Shown: piece after piece, positions 14,676 to 19,545 of the stretch | How positions within the stretch are numbered: the stretch's first letter is position 1 | Layout of the letters: the number at the start of each line of letters is the position of its first letter | NCBI GenBank assembly: GCA_040002735.1 | Contig: JBDUDX010000224.1 | Location: forward strand, 1 to 19,545 | Length of the DNA stretch: 19,545 bases | Origin: JADGOV01 sp040002735 | GTDB lineage: Bacteria; Actinomycetota; Actinomycetes; JADGOV01 | Direction: 5' to 3' | Program-made: the position numbers and the translations under genes | Notes under the pieces: generated by a model | Database searches by the model: none | Told to the model about the DNA's origin: nothing | What the model saw: only the letters and a program-made list of their open reading frames with translations

Positions 14676-15215
14676 TCACCGTAGGGAGGACGCTAGGGCT
14701 TGCAGTTCGCCCGGGGCCGCATTGCCGGTCACGATCACGGTGGCCCGGCCGGAGGTACGCAGCAGCGCCAGTTCCCCCTTGGCCGTCCGGCGCTGTTCCC
14801 AGCGCACCCCGGCGATAGTGGTCGAGCCGATCACCCGGACGCCCTTCGCCAGGGTGTCCCGGATGAAGGCGTCAGCCTGCCCCGTGCTCTCCTCCAGCTC
14901 CGCGTACTTCTCTGCCGGGGTGACAAATCCCACATGCAAGTCGACCACGCTGCCCTGCGGATTCAGCCGGGCGCTGGTGGCTCGCCAACGAGGCGGCAAG
15001 CCGGCCGGCGCCAGCACGTCGCCGGCGGAGAGTCGCTGGGCGGCCGCGACCTCGTTGGAGTAATCCACCACCCGGATGCGCTCGGCGACCTTACCGCTGG
15101 GGAAAAGCAGTTGCCGGGAAGCGCCGGCTACCAGGACGGCCAGGGTGACGCCGCCGACGACGAGCATCGAGCGCACCATGTCGTTCGCGGTCTCGGTGCC
15201 CCGCTTGCGGCTCAT
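14676..15215 (-). CDS. DUF4245 family membrane-anchored protein
   Basis: The 179-residue protein has a single N-terminal membrane helix (about 13-32) and an extracytoplasmic alpha/beta domain. It contains VVDYSNEVAAAQ, APAGLPPRWRATSAR, a central LHVGFVTP strand and GVRWEQRR near the end. This fits DUF4245, found near xseA/xseB and glpX in actinobacteria (Rv1100 in mycobacteria); the function is unknown. Its ATG overlaps the stop of the kynureninase-like gene (ATGA), so it is translated from the same mRNA. The stop faces xseB across 13 bp. Confidence 0.88.
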   Translation of the reverse strand: MSRKRGTETANDMVRSMLVVGGVTLAVLVAGASRQLLFPSGKVAERIRVVDYSNEVAAAQRLSAGDVLAPAGLPPRWRATSARLNPQGSVVDLHVGFVTPAEKYAELEESTGQADAFIRDTLAKGVRVIGSTTIAGVRWEQRRTAKGELALLRTSGRATVIVTGNAAPGELQALASSLR

Positions 15216-16366
15216 CCGATCTCCTTGCGGATGCGCGCGATCTCTTCCAGCACCGCGGCACCCTCCTCGGCGGTGTTGTAGAAGTGCGGCGCGAGTCGCA
15301 ATCCCGCCCCCGGCCGGTAGTCCACCGCGAAGCCGCGCTGATGCAGCACATCGTGCACGCGCTGGGCGTCACCCGGGTCCACGGTGACATGCCCGCCGCG
15401 ACGGGCCGGATCATGCGGAGAGCGCACCGTAAACCCGCGGGCGAGTGCCTCCTCCAGTAGCGGCTGGGTCAGCGACATCGAGCGTTCCCGAATACGGGTC
15501 ACCCCGGCATCGAGGATGCCGCGATAGCCCGGCTCGGCGGCGTAGGCCGCGGGTACGTTCGGGGTGCCGCCGGTGAACCGGCGGATACCGGGCGCGTACC
15601 GCACCGGCGCGAATTCGAAGGCGAAGGTGTCGGCGTGGCCGAACCAGCCCACCGCCGCCGGGCGCAGGGTCTCGACCAGATCGGGGCGGACGTACATCCA
15701 CCCCGCTCCCGGCCCGCCGCTGAGGTACTTCACCGAACCACCGACGCAGAAGTCGACGCCGAGCGCGGTCACATCGACCGGCACGGAACCCGCTGACTGG
15801 TACGCATCGAGGAGCACCAGCGCGCCCACCTCGCGAGCCCGGGCCACGACCGGCGCCACGTCGAGCAGGGTCGACGCACGGAACAGCACATGGCTGATCG
15901 GCACTAGCAGCGTACGGTCGTCGATCGCAGCCACCAGCCGGTCGATGTCGACGTTGACCCCGTCGTCGGAGATCGGTACGACGATCGGCTCGGCGCCGTA
16001 CCGGGCCTGCTCGGTCCAGAAGTAGGAACTGCCGGGCCACTCCAGGTCGGAGTACACGATCCGGTTGCGCCGACCGGTGAAGTCCAGACAGGACGCGACC
16101 GTGGGCAACAGGTCGGCGACGCTGGCCCGCAGCACGGTGCTACCGGCCGGAGCGCCGAGGATCTCACCGACCAGGTCGGCGATCCGGACCGCCTCGGGAA
16201 TCCAGTCCCGCCAGGCGGCGACCCCGCAAGACTCCCACTCGTCGGCGTACCGACTCAGCCGGTCTCGGGTTCCCCGATGCATGGCACCGAGCGAATTGCT
16301 GATCAGGTACGTCTTTCGGGCCAGGATCGGATAGTCCGCGCGACGATCTAGTAACTCCTCGTGCAT
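15212..16366 (-). CDS. Class V aminotransferase-fold PLP enzyme, kynureninase-like
   Basis: This 384-residue fold-type I PLP enzyme has Lys213 (GGSVKYLSGGPGAGW) as the likely Schiff-base lysine and Asp187 (LLDAYQSAG) contacting the PLP ring nitrogen. YLISNSLGAM near the N terminus and GWFGH with TGGTPNVPA resemble kynureninase (YLDGNSLG, GWxGH). Kynureninase cleaves kynurenine to anthranilate and alanine. The N terminus is shorter than in classical enzymes (about 415-465 residues) and no tryptophan-catabolism gene is nearby, so another substrate (desulfurase- or epimerase-type) is possible. The ATG follows GGGAGACGAG. Codon 5 is a rare TTA (16352-16354), next to a CTA. The stop overlaps the DUF4245 start, and glpX diverges upstream. 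Confidence 0.85.
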   Translation of the reverse strand: MHEELLDRRADYPILARKTYLISNSLGAMHRGTRDRLSRYADEWESCGVAAWRDWIPEAVRIADLVGEILGAPAGSTVLRASVADLLPTVASCLDFTGRRNRIVYSDLEWPGSSYFWTEQARYGAEPIVVPISDDGVNVDIDRLVAAIDDRTLLVPISHVLFRASTLLDVAPVVARAREVGALVLLDAYQSAGSVPVDVTALGVDFCVGGSVKYLSGGPGAGWMYVRPDLVETLRPAAVGWFGHADTFAFEFAPVRYAPGIRRFTGGTPNVPAAYAAEPGYRGILDAGVTRIRERSMSLTQPLLEEALARGFTVRSPHDPARRGGHVTVDPGDAQRVHDVLHQRGFAVDYRPGAGLRLAPHFYNTAEEGAAVLEEIARIRKEIG

Positions 16367-16397
16367 CTCGTCTCCCGGGCCGCCAGCACTGTCTGCC

Positions 16398-16426
16398 AGG
16401 GTAGGTCAGGTGTCCGCCAAGGTCAC
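16398..16426 (-). promoter_or_regulatory. Promoter of the kynureninase-like/DUF4245 operon
   Basis: On the minus strand GTGACC (16421-16426, four of six bases of TTGACA) is separated by exactly 17 bp from TACCCT (16398-16403). Transcription would begin about 25 nt before the ATG at 16366, leaving room for its ribosome-binding site. Confidence 0.45.
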
Positions 16427-16432
16427 GATCGC

Positions 16433-16458
16433 TAGCATCGGCGTCAACGACGAGGAGG
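16433..16458 (+). promoter_or_regulatory. glpX -10 box and ribosome-binding site
   Basis: TAGCAT (16433-16438) fits the -10 consensus. GAGGAGG (16452-16458) lies 5 nt before the GTG at 16464 and decides the glpX start against the in-frame GTG at 16410, which lies upstream of the -10 box. No clear -35 element is seen. Confidence 0.5.
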
Positions 16459-16463
16459 CCACC

Positions 16464-17510
16464 GTGTCCAATCCCACTGTGACGAACCCAGCCGCACCAG
16501 CCCTGGCTGTCCGTGGCGAGGCACCGGACCGCAACCTGGCCCTGGAGCTGGTCCGGGTGACCGAAGCCGCCGCGATGGCCGCCGGCCGGTGGGTCGGCCG
16601 AGGCGACAAGATCGGTGCCGATCAGGCCGCGGTGGACGCCATGCGCAGCCTCATCGGCACGGTCTCCATGCGGGGCGTGGTGGTCATCGGCGAGGGCGAG
16701 AAGGACGAAGCGCCGATGCTCTACAACGGGGAAGAGGTCGGTGACGGCCACGGCCCGGAGTGCGATGTCGCGGTCGACCCGATCGACGGCACCACGCTGG
16801 CCGGCAAGGGGATGAACAACGCGGTCTCCGTACTCGCGGTGAGCGAGCGCGGCACCATGTACGACCCGTCCGCGGTGTTCTACATGGAGAAGCTGGTCAC
16901 CGGTGCCGCCGCGGCGGACGTGGTGGACATCTCCGCGCCGATCGCGGACAATATCGCCGCAGTCGCCAAGGCCAAGGGCGGCAGCACCGAGGACGTCACG
17001 GTGGTCATCTTGGACCGGCCTCGGCACGCCGACCTGGTCAACGAGGTACGCGAGGCCGGCGCCCGGATCAAATTCATCTCCGACGGCGACGTCGCCGGGG
17101 CCATCATGGCCGCGCGGGAAGGCACCGGCGTCGACCTGCTTCTCGGCATCGGCGGTACGCCCGAGGGCATCATCACGGCCTGCGCGGTGAAATGCCTGGG
17201 CGGGGTCATTCAGGGCCGGCTCTGGCCGCGCGACGACGACGAGCGGCAGCGGGCGATGGACGCCGGGCATGACCTGTCTCGGGTGCTCTCCACCGATGAC
17301 CTGGTCCGCTCGGACAACGTCTTCTTCGTGGCCACCGGAATCACCGACGGTGAGCTGCTCCAAGGCGTGCGCTATCGCAGCGGAGGCGCATCCACCCACT
17401 CCCTGGTGATGCGGTCGAAGAGCGGCACCATCCGCGAGGTCCTCAGCGACCACCAGCTCACCAAGCTCCGGGCTTACTCCTCCATCGACTTCGACCGGCA
17501 CCTGCGATAG
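16464..17510 (+). CDS. glpX: Class II fructose-1,6-bisphosphatase GlpX
   Basis: GlpX hydrolyses fructose-1,6-bisphosphate to fructose-6-phosphate in gluconeogenesis and is the main such enzyme in actinobacteria. The 348-residue protein has the metal-binding signatures IGEGEKDEAPM (75-85) and DPIDGTTL (105-112), RNLALELVRVTEAAA near the N terminus, and GIGGTPEGIITACA in the C-terminal lobe. These define the lithium-sensitive inositol-phosphatase superfamily in its class II form. The start at GTG 16464 is chosen because of the GAGGAGG just upstream; an open GTG at 16410 would add 18 poorly conserved residues. fumC follows after 52 bp and may be partly cotranscribed. It diverges from the kynureninase-like gene. 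Confidence 0.96.
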   Translation: MSNPTVTNPAAPALAVRGEAPDRNLALELVRVTEAAAMAAGRWVGRGDKIGADQAAVDAMRSLIGTVSMRGVVVIGEGEKDEAPMLYNGEEVGDGHGPECDVAVDPIDGTTLAGKGMNNAVSVLAVSERGTMYDPSAVFYMEKLVTGAAAADVVDISAPIADNIAAVAKAKGGSTEDVTVVILDRPRHADLVNEVREAGARIKFISDGDVAGAIMAAREGTGVDLLLGIGGTPEGIITACAVKCLGGVIQGRLWPRDDDERQRAMDAGHDLSRVLSTDDLVRSDNVFFVATGITDGELLQGVRYRSGGASTHSLVMRSKSGTIREVLSDHQLTKLRAYSSIDFDRHLR

Positions 17511-17528
17511 GCGTATCCCGGCAGTCGG

Positions 17529-17534
17529 TACGGT
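17529..17534 (+). promoter_or_regulatory. Possible -10 box of fumC
   Basis: TACGGT (17529-17534) fits TANNNT in the 52-bp glpX-fumC gap, about 28 nt before the ATG, upstream of a strong AAGGAGGG ribosome-binding site (17549-17556). No -35 match is seen, so fumC may equally be read from the glpX promoter. Confidence 0.25.
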
Positions 17535-17562
17535 GAGCTCCACCGCTTAAGGAGGGTCAACG

Positions 17563-18975
17563 ATGACTGCCGAGGCATCCCCGCAGGACTTCCGGATCGA
17601 GCATGACTCGATGGGCGACGTACGGGTACCGGCCGCGGCCCGGTGGCGGGCGCAGACCCAGCGCGCGGTGGAGAACTTCCCGGTATCCGGTCGTGGGATC
17701 GACCCGGCGTTGATCGCCGCGCTGGCCCGAATCAAGGGCGCGGCGGCGAAGACCAACGCGGAACTCGGTGTGGTGGCCGACGACTTGGCGAAAGCCATCG
17801 CCGGTGCCGCCGAGGAAGTAGCCAGTGGGCACTACGACGCCGAGTTCCCCATCGACGTCTTCCAGACCGGCTCCGGCACGTCGAGCAACATGAACGCCAA
17901 CGAGGTACTGGCCAGCCTGGCCGCCGAGCGGCTCGGCGCCCCGGTACATCCCAACGACCACGTCAACGCCTCCCAGTCCTCCAACGACGTGTTCCCCTCC
18001 GCGATCCACCTGGCGGCCACCGATGCGGTGGTGAATGCGCTGCAGCCGGCACTACGGCACCTGGAGACCGCGCTCGCGGCGAAGGCCACGGAGTTCGCCG
18101 AGGTGGTCAAGAGCGGCCGTACCCACCTGATGGATGCCACCCCGGTCACGCTCGTGCAGGAGTTCGGCGGGTACGCCGCGCAGATCGGGCTCGGCGTGGA
18201 ACGCCTCGACGCCTGCCTGCCGCGGCTGGGTGAACTGCCGCTGGGTGGCACGGCAGTCGGTACCGGCATCAACACGCCACCCGGCTTCGCCGACAAGGTG
18301 ATCTCCGAGTTGCGGGCCTCGACCGGCCTCCCGCTGTCCGAGGCCCGGAACCACTTCGAGGCCCAGGGTGCGCGGGACGCGCTCGTGGAAGCGAGTGGCG
18401 TACTGCGGGTGATCGCGGTCTCGCTCAACAAGATCGCCAATGATCTGCGTTGGCTCTCCTCCGGCCCACGGGCCGGCCTCGGCGAGATCCACCTTCCGGA
18501 CTTGCAACCCGGCTCGTCGATCATGCCGGGAAAGGTCAATCCGGTGATTCCGGAGGCGGTCTGCCAGGTCGTCGCCCAGGTGATCGGGAATGACGCGGCG
18601 GTGGCCTTCGGCGGGGCCGCCGGCAACCTGGAACTGAACGTGATGCTGCCGGTGCTGGCACGCAACCTGCTGGAGTCCGTACGGCTGCTGGCCAACATCA
18701 GCCGGCTGTTCGCCGACCGCTGCATCGACGGCATCACCGCCGACGTGGAGCGGTGCCGGTTCTTTGCCGAGTCCTCACCGTCGATCGTGACCCCGCTGAA
18801 CTCCTACGTGGGTTACGAGGCGGCCGCGAAGATCGCCAAGAAGTCGCTGGCCGAACGGAAGACCATCCGCGACGTGGTGATCGAGCTGGGGTACGTGGAG
18901 AACGGCACGCTCACCGAGGCCCAACTCGACAAAGCGCTGGACGTCTTGGCGATGACCCGCCGCCCAACCGGCTGA
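17563..18975 (+). CDS. fumC: Class II fumarate hydratase FumC
   Basis: FumC interconverts fumarate and malate in the TCA cycle as an oxygen-stable, iron-free tetramer. The 470-residue protein has TGSGTSSNMNANEV (102-115), the catalytic base region SGRTHLMDATP with His188, and the flexible catalytic loop GSSIMPGKVNP (317-327) carrying the acidic serine and the family signature. Length is normal for class II enzymes. The ATG has a strong AAGGAGGG ribosome-binding site. It follows glpX, an arrangement also found in mycobacteria (fum-glpX). A perfect 8-bp hairpin begins immediately after the stop. Aspartase and argininosuccinate lyase share the fold, but the close match to FumC motifs throughout supports fumarase. 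Confidence 0.96.
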   Translation: MTAEASPQDFRIEHDSMGDVRVPAAARWRAQTQRAVENFPVSGRGIDPALIAALARIKGAAAKTNAELGVVADDLAKAIAGAAEEVASGHYDAEFPIDVFQTGSGTSSNMNANEVLASLAAERLGAPVHPNDHVNASQSSNDVFPSAIHLAATDAVVNALQPALRHLETALAAKATEFAEVVKSGRTHLMDATPVTLVQEFGGYAAQIGLGVERLDACLPRLGELPLGGTAVGTGINTPPGFADKVISELRASTGLPLSEARNHFEAQGARDALVEASGVLRVIAVSLNKIANDLRWLSSGPRAGLGEIHLPDLQPGSSIMPGKVNPVIPEAVCQVVAQVIGNDAAVAFGGAAGNLELNVMLPVLARNLLESVRLLANISRLFADRCIDGITADVERCRFFAESSPSIVTPLNSYVGYEAAAKIAKKSLAERKTIRDVVIELGYVENGTLTEAQLDKALDVLAMTRRPTG

Positions 18976-18998
18976 CCCGGCAGCCAGGTACTGCCGGG
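18976..18998 (+). terminator. fumC terminator hairpin
   Basis: CCCGGCAG (18976-18983) and CTGCCGGG (18991-18998) form a perfect 8-bp stem with a 7-nt loop, starting at the base after the fumC stop. There is no U tract. Position and stability make it a good intrinsic terminator for this GC class. Confidence 0.65.
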
Positions 18999-19023
18999 AT
19001 GTCCCACCAGCGGATAACCGCCG

Positions 19024-19071
19024 GGCTGTAAGTGTTGCCGGTCGCTACGGCAACCGCGGACGCTTACAGCC
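19024..19071. terminator. Large two-part hairpin between convergent fumC and transglycosylase genes
   Basis: GGCTGTAAG (19024-19032) pairs perfectly with CTTACAGCC (19063-19071). Inside, TTGCCG (19035-19040) pairs with CGGCAA (19048-19053) around a 7-nt loop, with an asymmetric internal loop between the stems. It lies 13 bp beyond the stop of the leftward gene, so it probably terminates that gene and backs up the fumC terminator. Confidence 0.6.
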
Positions 19072-19084
19072 GTGCCAGGCCCGA

Positions 19085-19545
19085 TCAGTACCAGTTGTAG
19101 GAGCGGGAGTGGCTCCAAGCGGCGCAGGGTGTGCCGTAGCGGCCGGCGATGTACCGCAGGCCCCAGCTGATCTGGGTCGCCGGGTTGGTCCGCCAGTCGG
19201 CGCCGGCACTGCGCATCTTGGCGCCCGGCAGGGCCTGCGGGATGCCGTAGGCGCTGGAGCCGGGGTTGTCGGCGTTGACCCGCCAGTTGCTTTCCTTGGT
19301 CCACAACGAGTTCAGGCAGCTGTACTGGCCGCTCCAGCCACGCTGGGCGAGCAGCGCCTTGGCGATGTCCCGAGGGGCGAGTGACACCCGGACAAGGGAT
19401 CGGCTGGCCCGCTTCCGAACGGCCGGGTGGGCGGCTGGGCGCGGGGCTGGCCGGCGTACGGCCGGGGCGGGTGCAGCCGGGCGTGCGGTTGCCGGGCGTG
19501 CGGTTGCCGGGCGTGCGGTTGCCGGGCGTGCGGTTGCCGGGCGTG
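19085..19545 (-). CDS. Secreted transglycosylase-like (SLT/lysozyme-fold) protein, 5' partial
   Basis: The last 100 residues form a lysozyme-like domain: a probable catalytic Glu in LWTKESNW (codon 19292-19294), SSAYGIPQALPG, then DWRTNPATQISWGLRYI and a terminal CAAWSHSRSYNWY. This pattern is typical of actinobacterial SLT or aggregation-promoting-factor-type peptidoglycan hydrolases, which cut the glycan strands of the cell wall. Two cysteines (SCLNS and TPCAAW) may form a disulfide. A GTG at 19387 could be read as a start, but the frame stays open to the window edge and encodes an Arg/Pro/Ala-rich linker with four RPATA repeats. The true start and a signal peptide therefore probably lie outside the window; 152 residues are visible. 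It converges on fumC. Confidence 0.85.
   Translation of the reverse strand, partial: RPATARPATARPATARPATARPAAPAPAVRRPAPRPAAHPAVRKRASRSLVRVSLAPRDIAKALLAQRGWSGQYSCLNSLWTKESNWRVNADNPGSSAYGIPQALPGAKMRSAGADWRTNPATQISWGLRYIAGRYGTPCAAWSHSRSYNWY
19477..19545. repeat. 15-bp tandem repeat array running off the window
   Basis: The 15-bp unit CCGGGCGTGCGGTTG occurs four times without change (19477-19536), followed by 9 bases of a fifth copy at the window end. On the minus strand it encodes Arg-Pro-Ala-Thr-Ala pentapeptides in the linker of the transglycosylase-like protein. Copies are identical at the DNA level, suggesting recent expansion. Confidence 0.95.

Noticed and set aside
16164..17543. Open frame of 459 codons opposite glpX
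   Set aside because: The plus strand has all GlpX motifs and a good ribosome-binding site; the antisense product is His/Gly/Asp-rich shadow sequence.
19477..19545. Tandem repeat at the window end considered as a CRISPR array
   Set aside because: The 15-bp units are contiguous with no spacers and encode RPATA in frame with the transglycosylase-like protein.

Overview
The window is about 19.5 kb of very GC-rich, densely packed chromosomal DNA from an actinobacterium, most likely of the Micromonosporaceae (Micromonospora/Salinispora-like). Supporting this are the mycothiol gene mshB, frequent GTG starts, GTGA/ATGA stop-start overlaps, TANNNT -10 boxes lying 6-8 nt before start codons, and a gene order (DUF6542, ispH, small conserved protein, xseA, xseB, DUF4245, glpX, fumC) that matches the fum-glpX-xseBA-lytB2 neighbourhood of mycobacteria. 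I see no rRNA, tRNA, CRISPR, transposase or phage gene. No gene-free stretch exceeds 300 bp; the longest, 7265-7495, holds a 102-bp inverted-repeat element.

Left part (1-4946): the end of a membrane-anchored protein is translationally coupled to a class F-type sortase. Converging on it is a leftward cluster transcribed mshB, then an FtsH-like membrane AAA+ zinc protease, then a DUF6113 four-helix membrane protein. mshB makes the mycothiol precursor GlcN-Ins. A Uma2-family nuclease-fold gene diverges from mshB and ends inside the tail of typA.

Middle (4939-11152): typA (BipA translational GTPase) and a MutT-like Nudix hydrolase point left. After the inverted-repeat element, a rightward run holds a pterin-4a-carbinolamine dehydratase with a long disordered tail, a divergent YchF/OLA1-type P-loop protein coupled to it by GTGA, rmuC, and a DUF6542 membrane protein.

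Right part (11180-19545): ispH (last step of the MEP isoprenoid pathway) points left. A lipid-droplet-associated-like protein and the exonuclease VII genes xseA-xseB point right and meet a leftward pair, a kynureninase-like PLP enzyme followed by DUF4245. glpX (class II fructose-1,6-bisphosphatase) diverges from that pair and is followed by fumC (fumarase) and two strong hairpins. The window ends inside a leftward cell-wall transglycosylase-like gene with an Arg-Pro-Ala-Thr-Ala repeat tract.

Most of the content is housekeeping. The points most worth a second look are the 24-bp inverted-repeat element with outward -10-like boxes, the unusual FtsH-like protease in the mycothiol cluster, the YchF paralogue with altered nucleotide-binding motifs, five rare TTA leucine codons in four genes, and the repeat-bearing transglycosylase that runs off the window.
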